From Pontibacter anaerobius (GTDB lineage: Bacteria; Bacteroidota; Bacteroidia; Cytophagales; Hymenobacteraceae), in contig NZ_JAPFQO010000001.1 of the NCBI RefSeq assembly GCF_026241195.1, forward strand, positions 1 to 64,000: a DNA stretch of 64,000 nt, in the 5' to 3' direction. A program made the translations under genes and the position numbers. The notes below the pieces were generated by a model. That model did not search any database. It was not told where the DNA came from and worked only from the letters and a program-made list of their open reading frames with translations. Position 1 is the first letter of the stretch. Every line of letters starts with the position of its first letter. Below are positions 42,730-50,942 of this stretch, piece after piece.

Positions 42730-43161
42730 CTAAATACCGCTGTCCTGGCTGCATCCTTTGCACGTCCCTTCCGCCGAAAAGTGCAGCCGGTCTGCCATAT
42801 ACCCTTCCGGCAGCGTAAGGAGCGGAATGTCCACATCGTTCAGGCAGAATGTTTGGCCGCAGGTGTTGCAGTTAAAGTGTATGTGGTTGTCGCGGTGCTT
42901 GTGCTGTGAGCAGGTGTCGGGTTCGCAAAGGGCAAATTTTATGGCTCCACTTACATCTTTTATGCTATGTATCAGCCCTTTGTCCTCAAAGGAATAGAGC
43001 GTGCGGTAGATCGTTACGCGGTCATAGTCTTTGCCGATAAGCCTTTCCAGGTCTGCGTGCGAGAGCGCATGGTCGTTCTGCAAAAACTGCTGCAGCACCT
43101 GCAGGCGGCATCCTGTTTTACGCAAACCATAGTCTGATAGCAGCTGTTGTGCTTTGTCCAT
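42730..43161 (-). CDS. Fur family transcriptional regulator
   Basis: Metal-responsive repressor. From ATG 43161 (MDKAQQLLSDYGLRKT) it has 143 aa. It has the winged helix (about 1-80, RKTGCRLQVLQQFL and DRVTIYRTLYSFEDKGLI), then the metal-sensing domain with HKHRDNHIHFNCNTCGQTFCL and the C-terminal CKGC. The two CxxC pairs are the structural zinc site. Which metal (iron, zinc or manganese) is sensed cannot be read from sequence; the H-rich loop resembles Zur/Fur. An ATG at 43179 is an alternative. The promoter at 43192-43221 excludes an earlier in-frame start at 43194. Confidence 0.87.
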   Translation of the reverse strand: MDKAQQLLSDYGLRKTGCRLQVLQQFLQNDHALSHADLERLIGKDYDRVTIYRTLYSFEDKGLIHSIKDVSGAIKFALCEPDTCSQHKHRDNHIHFNCNTCGQTFCLNDVDIPLLTLPEGYMADRLHFSAEGTCKGCSQDSGI

Positions 43162-43191
43162 TGTAATTGCTACACCCATTACTAACAATGT

Positions 43192-43221
43192 CAAATATAC
43201 TTACTTACCTCAATAAAGCAA
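43192..43221 (-). promoter_or_regulatory. promoter of the Fur-family gene
   Basis: Minus-strand reading: TTG (43221-43219), 19-nt spacer, TATATTTG (43199-43192), a perfect Bacteroidota promoter. Transcription would start near 43185, leaving a leader of about 24 nt to the ATG at 43161 and ruling out the start at 43194. Autoregulation is plausible but no operator could be defined. Confidence 0.7.
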
Positions 43222-43366
43222 TAAACGGGAAGGGAGCTTAAAAGATATATAGTAAAAAAAGTATAAAAAAAGTGGAGCAAAAGCAGGCCTTTTACGTAAG
43301 AAAGCTAATATTATTATCTACAGTTATATTGTCATACCTAATATTGGAATGTTAAAATTTTTAACA

Positions 43367-44110
43367 ATGAAAAAAGCTCTACATGTTATTGCTGCCGTGG
43401 TGGCTCTCTTTCTGGCAACTGGCGTCAGCAACGCACAAACTAAAGAACCTACCGTTAATGGAACCTTGGATGTGATATCAGAGCAGGGAAATCTTGTGGT
43501 GGGCCAGGATATACCTTGGCAGGCCATTATTAATTCTTTTGACCGCGAAGGAGAGTTGGCCAACCTGGAGATTAAACTGCACAACCCGGCACAAAGCGAA
43601 AACTTTACATTGCAATACAACTCCAACCGTGAGGCAACCACTGAGGATGAGGCAGTTTACTCTGTGGTAACCTTTGAGGACGGCGTTGCCACCATCGGCC
43701 CGGAGGGTGGCGAGGCGCTGCCAGAGGCCTACCAGGAATATTTCAAAATCAACTTCTCTGCCCCCGGTATTTATACTTATGACCTTATTTTACGCCGCGA
43801 AGACGGCAACCCGCTGGCATCAGTTACCGAAACAGTTACGGTGGGCACAGTGGCAGGTATGGACGACATGATCGGAGATACCCGTGTGGCTGTATACCCT
43901 ACGGTATCGCAAGGCATGGTAAAGTTGAGCCTGGGCAGCATCCGTAACGCCGATGTGGCTGTAATGGATATACTTGGCCGCAATGTGCTGCATCTGCGCA
44001 ATGCAAACGGCACCGTAGAAATTAACACGCAGCACTACGCCCGCGGCACCTACTTCGTTAAAGTAATGACTGAGGGCGATGTAGCTTCCAGCCGCCTGAT
44101 TGTGAGATAA
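43367..44110 (+). CDS. secreted protein with T9SS C-terminal sorting domain
   Basis: From the ATG at 43367 it has a Sec signal peptide (MKKALHVIAAVVALFLATGVSNAQ), about 247 aa. The central region (about 25-160) looks like a β-sandwich, with NPLASVTETVTVGTVAG. The C-terminal 75 residues are a type A type IX secretion sorting domain: VAVYPTVSQGMVKLSLG, then VAVMDILGRNVLHLR, then QHYARGTYFVKVM and RLIVR at the end. The protein is thus probably passed across the outer membrane and attached to the surface. The earlier start at 43349 would disrupt the signal peptide. Function of the cargo unknown. Confidence 0.85.
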   Translation: MKKALHVIAAVVALFLATGVSNAQTKEPTVNGTLDVISEQGNLVVGQDIPWQAIINSFDREGELANLEIKLHNPAQSENFTLQYNSNREATTEDEAVYSVVTFEDGVATIGPEGGEALPEAYQEYFKINFSAPGIYTYDLILRREDGNPLASVTETVTVGTVAGMDDMIGDTRVAVYPTVSQGMVKLSLGSIRNADVAVMDILGRNVLHLRNANGTVEINTQHYARGTYFVKVMTEGDVASSRLIVR

Positions 44111-44134
44111 ACAATTTTACTTATTGGTTACGTT

Positions 44135-44168
44135 AAAAGCCCGGGCCCCTAGCTCCGGGCTTTTGTGC
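44135..44168. terminator. terminator between convergent genes
   Basis: The arms 44135-44144 (AAAAGCCCGG) and 44155-44164 (CCGGGCTTTT) pair over 10 bp. It serves the plus-strand T9SS cargo gene and, 6 nt from its stop, the minus-strand UbiA gene. Confidence 0.82.
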
Positions 44169-44169
44169 T

Positions 44170-45012
44170 TTACAGCAGCAGCATGGATAAGATACCCAGC
44201 AGCATAATGAGCTTGTTTAGGTTGCTGAGGAAGGTAAAGTCTCGCTTGCGGTCGGCACGCACCAGTTTAACCACCAGCCACACACTGGGCAGCAGTACCA
44301 GCGCTACCATATACACATCAAAAACCCATCCGGAGGAGGGGTGGGCTATAACGATGATCACAAAGGCCTGGAAAAGTGCCAGTAAAGGGTACAGCACCAG
44401 CTTGGCACCGCGCATGCCAGCCACTATAGGCAGGGTGCGGCACTCGAAAGAGGCGTCGCCTTTCATGTCCTCAATGTCTTTTATGATCTCCCGGATAAGG
44501 GAGATCAACAGGGCAAACAGTGCGTAGCCCAGCGTGATCTGGTTCAGGGTATCATCGTAAACGGCCACCACCAGCAGCATAGACGCCGACAGCAGCGCGA
44601 TGGCCACATTGCCGACCAGAAGCATTTTCTTGAGCCGGGCCGAGTAGCCCCAGAGCAGCAACACGGCACCCAGGTTTATAAGCGCTACAGGTATGGAAAG
44701 CAAAAGGCCGAGCAAGACACCAACCCCGGACAAGATTAAGTGGGCAAACATAGCTCTGCGCCGGCGTATGCGGCGGCCAATCAGCAGCCTACCCGGCTTG
44801 TTGATGGCATCGATCTTAATGTCGTAGTAGTCGTTGATGATGTAACCGGCCGCCGCGATGCACACCGTGGAGAGCACCAGCAGCCAGAAATTCCCGTCTA
44901 GCAGCCTGCGCCATTCTAGTCCCGGCGCCAGGAGACAAGCCTGCACCAGCGCCTGGCTCAGCACGATCATCACCAGGTTGCGGGCACGTATCAGGGTCAG
45001 GATGTGTTTCAC
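44170..45012 (-). CDS. UbiA family prenyltransferase (GGGP transferase-like)
   Basis: Integral membrane prenyltransferase of 280 aa with about eight helices. The first Asp-rich motif is NDYYDIKID (residues 60-68), the second is EIIKDIEDMKGD near 190. The set NKPGRLLIGRRIRRR after motif 1 is typical of the Bacteroidota enzyme often annotated as geranylgeranylglycerol-phosphate geranylgeranyltransferase-like, though menaquinone (MenA) or heme-related members share the fold. Initiation is at GTG (45012). It starts about 120 nt from cspA. The exact isoprenoid acceptor is not visible in sequence. Confidence 0.8.
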   Translation of the reverse strand: MKHILTLIRARNLVMIVLSQALVQACLLAPGLEWRRLLDGNFWLLVLSTVCIAAAGYIINDYYDIKIDAINKPGRLLIGRRIRRRRAMFAHLILSGVGVLLGLLLSIPVALINLGAVLLLWGYSARLKKMLLVGNVAIALLSASMLLVVAVYDDTLNQITLGYALFALLISLIREIIKDIEDMKGDASFECRTLPIVAGMRGAKLVLYPLLALFQAFVIIVIAHPSSGWVFDVYMVALVLLPSVWLVVKLVRADRKRDFTFLSNLNKLIMLLGILSMLLL

Positions 45013-45080
45013 AGTCTGTAAAAGTATGGGTGCGCAAATAGCATTGCTGTAAAATTACGACACATCGATTAGCGGGCAAT

Positions 45081-45108
45081 AAAAAAAGCCCCTGTGGTAG
45101 GGGCTTTT
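45081..45108 (-). terminator. terminator after the cold-shock gene
   Basis: The arms 45084-45093 (AAAAGCCCCT) and 45099-45108 (AGGGGCTTTT) pair over 10 bp; on the minus strand a further TTT follows. It lies 25 nt from the stop of the cold-shock gene. Confidence 0.82.
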
Positions 45109-45132
45109 CCTGTGCATGTAAAGTATGTCTGT

Positions 45133-45327
45133 TTAGAACTTCTTCACGTTTACAGCATTGATTCCTTTTTTGCCTTCTACCGTGTCGAATTCAACGCGGT
45201 CGTTCTGCTGGATCTGCAGACCGTTCAGGCCAGTTACGTGTACAAAGAAATCTTCGTTAGTGTCGTCCTCGGTGATAAAGCCGAAGCCTTTTGACTCGAT
45301 AAAGAACTTTACTTTTCCTGTCTTCAT
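45133..45327 (-). CDS. cold-shock protein (CspA family)
   Basis: A 64-aa single-strand nucleic acid-binding β-barrel. RNP1 is SKGFGFI and RNP2 is DFFVHV; the start MKTGKVKFF and end INAVNVKKF are canonical. It acts as an RNA chaperone. The upstream region on the minus strand (45328-45430) is very A/T-rich, consistent with a long 5' leader that may fold thermally, as in E. coli cspA. The number of Csp paralogues elsewhere is unknown, so no specific gene letter is assigned. Confidence 0.93.
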   Translation of the reverse strand: MKTGKVKFFIESKGFGFITEDDTNEDFFVHVTGLNGLQIQQNDRVEFDTVEGKKGINAVNVKKF

Positions 45328-45449
45328 AAAAAATTGAACTGTTGATGGTAATTAAACTGATGGTAAACTAAAAATAATTTTCTATATATCCAATAATATA
45401 TTAAATAAAATCTGCAATTTATTTACAAAATAGTATAAATGCAATTGTG

Positions 45450-45947
45450 CTACCAGTTATCCTGCCCCTTCATAATAGTCTCAATGAGCTCGCGCACGGC
45501 TCCTCTGCCGCCATTTTTAGTGGAAACAAACGTCGAGATGGCTTTAATGTCCTCGGCAGCATCGGCGGGGCAGGCACGGAGACCGCAGCGCTGCATCACC
45601 TCGTAATCAGGCATGTCGTCGCCCATGTAGGCCACGGTGGCGGGGTTAACGCCCTGCATGTACAGGTAATCCTCCATGGTCTCCACCTTGTCCTCTATCC
45701 CCAGAAAGATATCCTCGATGCCTAGCTGCTCCAGGCGGCGGCGTACCCCCGGCTCGTTTTTGCCGGAGATGATGGCTACCCGAAAGCCCTGGCTGATAGC
45801 GTGCTTGATGGCAAATCCATCTTTGATGTTAAAGGCGCGCACCTGCTCACCATCGGCAAAACAGTAAAGCAGGCCGTCGGTCAGTACGCCATCCACATCA
45901 AAAATAAAGGTGTTGATGCGGGTAAGGTCTGTTTGAGTAATAGACAT
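45450..45947 (-). CDS. kdsC: 3-deoxy-D-manno-octulosonate 8-phosphate phosphatase
   Basis: HAD-superfamily C0-type phosphatase, 165 aa, that makes Kdo for lipopolysaccharide. It has motif I FIFDVDGVLTDG, motif II AIISGKNEPGV, Lys in GIEDKVETM, and motif IV AYMGDDMPDYEVM. No cap domain is present, as expected for tetrameric KdsC. The C-terminal tail (GGRGAVRELIETIMKGQ) inserts in the neighbouring subunit active site. ATG at 45947. Presence of Kdo synthesis supports a Gram-negative envelope. Confidence 0.92.
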   Translation of the reverse strand: MSITQTDLTRINTFIFDVDGVLTDGLLYCFADGEQVRAFNIKDGFAIKHAISQGFRVAIISGKNEPGVRRRLEQLGIEDIFLGIEDKVETMEDYLYMQGVNPATVAYMGDDMPDYEVMQRCGLRACPADAAEDIKAISTFVSTKNGGRGAVRELIETIMKGQDNW

Positions 45948-46022
45948 AAGTATGAGTTTGCTGGCAAAGGGTTTCTGGAGTGAAAGGCTCTGCCGGTTTG
46001 GTTTTTAATTCTTGAAAATACA

Positions 46023-46050
46023 AAAGGCTCCTTCGAGTGAAAGAGCCTTT
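46023..46050 (-). terminator. possible terminator after iscX
   Basis: AAAGGCTC (46023-46030) and GAGCCTTT (46043-46050) pair over 8 bp with a 12-nt loop. It lies 46 nt beyond the iscX stop. The T tract on the minus strand is modest. Confidence 0.55.
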
Positions 46051-46096
46051 AAAAGTATAGAAAATTATGAATTTATACGTGCAGTGCAGGTATGAT

Positions 46097-46333
46097 TTAG
46101 TCCTGGTTGTCGCGCCACTCGTAAACCCAGGCTGCCTGGATCTGCTCCAGGTGCCCTTCGTTGGCCTGTTCGCGGGTGCCTTCAAAGTTCGGCAGCGACA
46201 GTACCCACTCCAGCAGTTCGGTGAAACGGATGCGGTAAATCTTAGACTCAGTAAAGTCATCGCCGAACTTCTCGTAAAGTGCCATCGCGATGTCTTCGTA
46301 ATCGTTCCAGTGTATTGGTGGCTCGTAGCTCAT
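46097..46333 (-). CDS. iscX: IscX-like Fe-S assembly protein
   Basis: A 78-aa acidic protein resembling E. coli IscX/YfhJ: HWNDYEDIAMALYEKF at the start, RFTELLEWVLSLPNFEG in the middle and the ASNE-like QANEGHLEQIQAAWVYEW at the end. IscX modulates the cysteine desulfurase IscS as an iron-dependent regulator. It follows the ferredoxin gene (gap 74 nt), the same partner order as at the 3' end of isc operons, but IscS, IscU and IscA are not in the window. ATG at 46333. Confidence 0.85.
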   Translation of the reverse strand: MSYEPPIHWNDYEDIAMALYEKFGDDFTESKIYRIRFTELLEWVLSLPNFEGTREQANEGHLEQIQAAWVYEWRDNQD

Positions 46334-46407
46334 ACTTGGTCAGTTATCGGTTTTCTGTTAACACTTATCACCAACTGATAAATGTTACTTGTTGATTGTT
46401 AAATGAA

Positions 46408-46737
46408 TTAGTGGCCCAGGAAGTCCTGCTCCGGAATAGTTACCACAATGTCTTCGTTGCCCTGCACCACGCACTGGCAGCCCAGGCGGGAGTTAATGCG
46501 CGGGTCAACGGCGCGGTCGATGTAATCCTCTTCTTTGTCTGAGATCTCCGGAAGGTCATCCATACCGGCCTCGATGTACACGTGGCAGGTACTGCAGCCG
46601 CACACGCCACCGCAGTTGTGCTGCAGTTTTATGCTGTTATTCAGGGCTACGTCCAGCACCGATTCGCCTTCTACGGCCGGATGCGTTTCGTCGGGAGAGC
46701 CATCAGCAAACTTAAATGTTATATTTACAACTTTCAT
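46408..46737 (-). CDS. fdx: 2Fe-2S ferredoxin (Isc/adrenodoxin type)
   Basis: A 109-aa electron carrier. The cluster ligands are C42, C48, C51 and C87 (C-x5-C-x2-C-xn-C, adrenodoxin/Fdx-type spacing), visible as NCGGVCGCSTCHVYIEAG and RLGCQCVV. Extra Cys residues C46 and C89 are noted. The context with IscX supports a role in Fe-S cluster assembly, supplying electrons to IscU. ATG at 46737. Identification as Fdx rather than a redox ferredoxin of a P450 system rests on the neighbour gene. Confidence 0.9.
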   Translation of the reverse strand: MKVVNITFKFADGSPDETHPAVEGESVLDVALNNSIKLQHNCGGVCGCSTCHVYIEAGMDDLPEISDKEEDYIDRAVDPRINSRLGCQCVVQGNEDIVVTIPEQDFLGH

Positions 46738-46846
46738 GTCTGTGTCTTTATGCTAAAGTGCAAAGTTACAAAGCCAGCTTACCGAATCAAAGTATACGGC
46801 AGGGCTTATACACTGCCTTTGTTTAACAGGTATTACGGGTAAATAG

Positions 46847-47626
46847 TTAGCCTCTGTCTTTGGTGGCTTGTATACTTTGCGTCAGCAAGTGGTACAGCTC
46901 CTGCAGTTGGGGGTGCTGCCGGAGCATGTGCAGGTGCGTTTCAATCACGTTTTGGTCGTGGCGGCTGGCGGGGCCGGTTTGCACAGCATAAGGGTCGTGC
47001 TGCATGGCTTTGGTGATAGTTTCCTGTATCAGGGGCTGTAGCAGTTGTAAGGGCAGGTCGGCTTCCTGCAGCAGTTGCCGGCTGATGCCCAGCAGGTGGT
47101 TGGTGAAATTACAGGCAAACACCGCTGCCAGGTGCAGCTGCCTGCGGGCGTCCGGGGCAACTGCCTCCACGGTGTCGCTTATACTTTGTGCCAGTTCCTG
47201 CAACAGTTGCAGCGTGTCCTCGTTCTGCGCCTCCACAAGTATGGGCACGCTTTTAAGATCAACAGATTTGGCTTTGGAAAACGTCTGCAGCGGGTAAAAA
47301 ATGCCTGTGTGGGCCCCTGAAACCGCAGCAAGTATATGCAGCGGCTGCGATCCGGAAGTATGGGCCACCACTGTTCCCAGCTTCACCTCCAGTTCTGCGG
47401 CTACAGTAGCAAGCGCGGCATCAGGCACGGCTATCAGCACCACTTCCGCAGGTATGTTTTGCAGGTCGAGCGTACCAATGGGCTGTGCCTGCGGCAGGAG
47501 CCGGGCCAGTTCCTCGCGCGTGGTGGCGGAGCGGCTGTAGATGGCGGTAAGGGTATGGCCTGCTCTCTGCAGCGCCTGCGCCAGGTGCCAGGCCACGTTT
47601 CCTGCTCCGATAATGGCTATGTTCAT
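46847..47626 (-). CDS. Rossmann-fold/DUF2520 family protein
   Basis: A 259-aa NAD(P)-binding protein. From the ATG at 47626 (MNIAIIGAGNVAWHLAQAL) the dinucleotide loop GAGNVA is at the start; the frame extends further but the earlier residues do not fit the fold. The second half (about 125-250) is the DUF2520 helical domain: HTGIFYPLQTFSKAK and HLAAVFACNFTNHLLGIS are characteristic of this F420/NADP-oxidoreductase-like family. These proteins resemble pyrroline-5-carboxylate or 6-phosphogluconate dehydrogenases but their substrate is unknown. It is the minus-strand gene between fdx and ccmF. Confidence 0.85.
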   Translation of the reverse strand: MNIAIIGAGNVAWHLAQALQRAGHTLTAIYSRSATTREELARLLPQAQPIGTLDLQNIPAEVVLIAVPDAALATVAAELEVKLGTVVAHTSGSQPLHILAAVSGAHTGIFYPLQTFSKAKSVDLKSVPILVEAQNEDTLQLLQELAQSISDTVEAVAPDARRQLHLAAVFACNFTNHLLGISRQLLQEADLPLQLLQPLIQETITKAMQHDPYAVQTGPASRHDQNVIETHLHMLRQHPQLQELYHLLTQSIQATKDRG

Positions 47627-47680
47627 ACTTGATTTATACTTTGCTGCTGATGGCAAGTTAAGTGGTATGGCCTGCAAAAC

Positions 47681-47713
47681 AAAAAAGCCTTTGCTTATAC
47701 AGCAAAGGCTTTT
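47681..47713 (-). terminator. terminator of the ccm cluster
   Basis: The arms 47683-47695 and 47701-47713 pair over 13 bp with a 5-nt loop, then T-rich on the minus strand (A-run 47681-47686). It lies 19 nt after the stop of ccmF. Confidence 0.88.
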
Positions 47714-47731
47714 CTCTACGTGGGGCTGCAG

Positions 47732-50326
47732 TTAAGCTGCCTGCACTTTTCTTTTCTCTTTCGGAGCCGCTGGTCTGGCTTTTGCGCCGCCGTCCTTGCG
47801 GCGTACAATGGCCATCACAAAACCGATCGACATCACAATAGTGCCTATCCAGAGGATGTTTACGAAAGGTTTCTCTATCGCTTTCAGGATGATGTAATCC
47901 TTTTGAGAAGCGTTCACCCCGATTTTAAACCTGTTGTTCTCTGTGTCGATGTTCAGGAACGTAAGGCGCAGACCAAGGTCAGCAACCTCTTCCGGAACGC
48001 GGCCCATCATTTGGTTTTTGATCATCAGCACCGGGTGCGCATGGTAATTCTTACGCTCCCCGAAGATCTTCAGGTCTGCCTGCACGGCTACATCGCCTGC
48101 CTCCAGAGCCACGCCGGGAACTTGTTTTATCTGTTCGATACCGTTAAACACAGCCACGTAGTCGTTCAGGATAATGGTGTCGCCAATGGCCAGGTCGTAC
48201 TCCTGCAGCTCACCCCAGTCTTTCTCCTCGTTCGGGTCCGGCACAGAGGATACGTGCGTGTACAGGTCCTTATCGGCAAAGTGCTTGATGTCCGGCGAGG
48301 CCAGCAGACCCATGTTCGGGTTCACCTGGGCACGCGGGTAAAGCGTAAAGTTGCCGTCGCCTTCGCGCTCCTTGTACTGTACCTTGTAGTACGTATTCTC
48401 CGGAGAGTACAGATCCAGTGTATCCCCTGTCTCAAAGTATACTTTATCCTCCTGCACTATCTGTCCGCGGGCTATAGCTTTGTAAGGGTCAGCCGTCGGG
48501 AAGAGCAGCTCGGTGTTTACGTAGCCCGGTACGCCAACCACCTCCTGAAACTGGCCATGGTAGCTTACGCTATATTTCTGCATTTCTACTGGCGTGTTGC
48601 GCCACAGCAGTACGTTATCGCGGTTTATCTCCTCCGGAAACTCTCTGGAATACACCATACCTGAGGTATTCTGCGAGATGATGTTGTCATAGCCAGAAGA
48701 GAACAGGATGCCGAGCAGCATCAGGGCGATGCCTATGTGCGCCACCGCACCACCGGAGAGCGATATTTTCTTGTGCAGCAGGCTCAGAATGATGCTCAGG
48801 TTGGCAAATACGGCAAAGAGTGCGGCCACCAGCAGTATGATAAACACCGGGTTGTCCATGGTCTCGTGCAGCATGCCGAGCTTAGAGAGCACGATAATAA
48901 GGCTGGCGAACAGCAGCGTCAGCATGCCCGGCAGGGTAATCGCGTCTACGAAGCTACCTTTCTCGCCTTTGCGCCACCACAGCAACTGGCCCACACCGCT
49001 AAGTATGGCAATCGCCACACCGCCCCACAGCTGGAACTTGGTGTAGTGCGCAATCTGGTCGGCAGGCAGGGCGGCGTTAGATTCTATCCCGATAAAGCCC
49101 AGGAAGGAGTTGTAAACCGGAATGGAGGTAGTAAACAGCACCTGGAAAGCAGCCAGGCACAGTACTATGGCCCCGATGAACACCCAGAACTCGCCGCTAT
49201 AGGTTGTCAGTTCTTTGTCGGTTGTAGGGATGCTCTTCCAGCGATACACCAGCAGGGCTACGGCCATCACGGCGAAAGCCGCCAGGTAAGTAAACAGCTG
49301 CCCAGAGAGGCCAAGGTCGGTGAAGGAGTGCACGGAGGCATTGCCCAGAATGCCGCTTCGGGTAAGGAAGGTAGCGTAAAGTATAAGTATGAATGAGGCG
49401 ATGACCAGGATGTAAGAAGCCTTCAGCCCCGACTTGCCACGGTTATAAGCAATCATAGTATGGATTGCGCCCACCAGCACCAGCCACGGAATGTACACGG
49501 CATTCTCTACCGGGTCCCAGTTCCAGTAGCCTCCGAAGTTAAGCGTTTCGTAAGCCCAGTAAGCCCCCATCATGATACCGATGCCCAACGTTACAGCCGC
49601 AAAGTGCGACCATGGCAGCGCCGGCTTAATCCACTCATGGAACTTGCCTTTCCAGAGGCCAGCCATCGCAAAGGCAAAAGGCACCAGCGTGGCGGCAAAG
49701 CCCAGGAACAGCGTAGGCGGGTGAATCACCATCCAGTAGTTCTGCAGCAGTGGGTTAAGGCCTGTGCCATCGGCTGGCACAAAGTCCGGGTCCATGGCAA
49801 ACACCGGGGTGTCCGGCATAAAGTCGCGCATCAGGATGAAAGGGGAGGAGCCTATCTTCAGGTCGCCGATCACCACACCCAGGATCATGGAGGTCAGGAA
49901 AAGCTGCACGAAGGAGAAAATGCCCATTACCGGGGCCTCCCATACTTTGTTTTTGCCGCTTCTGTTAATCAGCACCACGCCCAGCAGCACATGCCAGAAA
50001 ATCCAGAGCAGGAAGGAACCTTCCTGGCCTTCCCAGAAGCTGGAGATCATGTAATGCACCGGCAAGTGGTTGGAGGAGTGGCTCCAAGCGTAATAATATT
50101 CATAGCGATGCTCATGAATGATGTTGAACAGCGCAAAAACGATCATCATAACGGCGGCACCGTGTACGTAGAAAGCCCCGCGCGCCAGCTTACGCCAGCT
50201 ATCGTCGCCGGAGATGTCTACCGTGGCTCGAGACGCCATAAAGTATGCATAAGAGGACACTATGGCCGCCACAAAAGCCACAATCACACTTGCATGGCCA
50301 ATATCCCCGATCAGCGTATTAATCAT
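47732..50326 (-). CDS. ccmF: cytochrome c heme lyase CcmF-like protein
   Basis: Large membrane heme-handling protein, 864 aa, that attaches heme from CcmE to apocytochrome c. It has many membrane helices, the WWD domain (GGYWNWDPVENAVYIPWLV) and flanking His in membrane loops (for example SHSSNHLPVHYM, MVIHPPTLFLG). The C-terminal periplasmic domain and final helix (FVNILWIGTIVMSIGFVMAIV) end with basic residues. The size exceeds E. coli CcmF (647 aa), as in other Bacteroidota. It is the last gene of the ccmB-C-D-E-F order. A 5' spacer with low-complexity repeats (50330-50400) lies before ccmE. Confidence 0.9.
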   Translation of the reverse strand: MINTLIGDIGHASVIVAFVAAIVSSYAYFMASRATVDISGDDSWRKLARGAFYVHGAAVMMIVFALFNIIHEHRYEYYYAWSHSSNHLPVHYMISSFWEGQEGSFLLWIFWHVLLGVVLINRSGKNKVWEAPVMGIFSFVQLFLTSMILGVVIGDLKIGSSPFILMRDFMPDTPVFAMDPDFVPADGTGLNPLLQNYWMVIHPPTLFLGFAATLVPFAFAMAGLWKGKFHEWIKPALPWSHFAAVTLGIGIMMGAYWAYETLNFGGYWNWDPVENAVYIPWLVLVGAIHTMIAYNRGKSGLKASYILVIASFILILYATFLTRSGILGNASVHSFTDLGLSGQLFTYLAAFAVMAVALLVYRWKSIPTTDKELTTYSGEFWVFIGAIVLCLAAFQVLFTTSIPVYNSFLGFIGIESNAALPADQIAHYTKFQLWGGVAIAILSGVGQLLWWRKGEKGSFVDAITLPGMLTLLFASLIIVLSKLGMLHETMDNPVFIILLVAALFAVFANLSIILSLLHKKISLSGGAVAHIGIALMLLGILFSSGYDNIISQNTSGMVYSREFPEEINRDNVLLWRNTPVEMQKYSVSYHGQFQEVVGVPGYVNTELLFPTADPYKAIARGQIVQEDKVYFETGDTLDLYSPENTYYKVQYKEREGDGNFTLYPRAQVNPNMGLLASPDIKHFADKDLYTHVSSVPDPNEEKDWGELQEYDLAIGDTIILNDYVAVFNGIEQIKQVPGVALEAGDVAVQADLKIFGERKNYHAHPVLMIKNQMMGRVPEEVADLGLRLTFLNIDTENNRFKIGVNASQKDYIILKAIEKPFVNILWIGTIVMSIGFVMAIVRRKDGGAKARPAAPKEKRKVQAA

Positions 50327-50329
50327 CTT

Positions 50330-50400
50330 TGAATGTTAGAGAGTTGAAAAGTTAGAGAGTTCAGGAGTTAGCGAGTTTAGTAGTTAACACTTCTTTAACT
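50330..50400. repeat. reiterated spacer between ccmE and ccmF
   Basis: The spacer is made from near-repeats of AGTTAGAGAGTT: GTTAGAGAGTTGAAAAGTTAGAG, then AGTTCAGGAGTTAGCGAGTTTAG. Similar low-complexity spacers are at 9520-9605 and 17185-17350. No gene. Confidence 0.5.
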
Positions 50401-50412
50401 CCCAAACTTAAA

Positions 50413-50838
50413 TTATAGGCTAGCAGTGTTTTGCTGGATTTCCTTCTCCACGTACTTGGATGGGCACTTGAGCAGGATCTTGTCGGCCACAAACACGCTG
50501 TTTTGCATGTTACCCGTTATCACTACCTGCTCCGAACGCTCAAAGTCCTGAGGCTTGGGGTTAAAGTACACCACCTTCTGCTCTACGCGGTTGGTATCCA
50601 CCAGCATAAATGTAAAGTAGTTCGGGTCTACAAGCGGGTCATAGTTCATGCCTACAATATGGCCCTGCGGGTCTTTCTTCAGGCGGCCCACCACGTGCAC
50701 TTTGGTCATGTCACCGTCCTCGGCGCGCTCAATGGCCTCGCCAAATGATACATAGGTGCTGGCATCGCCCACCGAAGACATCATGATGACGATTGCGACA
50801 GCGATCACTAAAATCCCGATGATGTGTGTCTTTTTCAT
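50413..50838 (-). CDS. ccmE: cytochrome c maturation protein CcmE, CxxxY variant
   Basis: Periplasmic heme chaperone of 141 aa with one N-terminal membrane anchor (about residues 7-24) and an OB-fold. In E. coli the heme is attached to His130 in HxxxY. Here the equivalent segment is KCPSKYVEKE, i.e. CxxxY: Cys at residue 125 and Tyr at 129. This variant is known from some archaea and Desulfovibrio. Otherwise domain layout is normal: VVGRLKKDPQGHIVGM and VNYTVPD-like loops. It sits between ccmD and ccmF. Confidence 0.88.
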   Translation of the reverse strand: MKKTHIIGILVIAVAIVIMMSSVGDASTYVSFGEAIERAEDGDMTKVHVVGRLKKDPQGHIVGMNYDPLVDPNYFTFMLVDTNRVEQKVVYFNPKPQDFERSEQVVITGNMQNSVFVADKILLKCPSKYVEKEIQQNTASL

Positions 50839-50942
50839 CTTAGTAAAAGTATAGGTACTCTTTTTCTGTTAGCCTAACACGCAGCGGATCGTTTTAAATC
50901 CATCCTGCTTAAAACTAATTATACTCTTTTCAGGGCGGTGTT

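Noticed and set aside
47720-48664. Plus-strand 314-codon frame antisense to ccmF
   Set aside because: Shadow frame within a conserved cytochrome c maturation gene.
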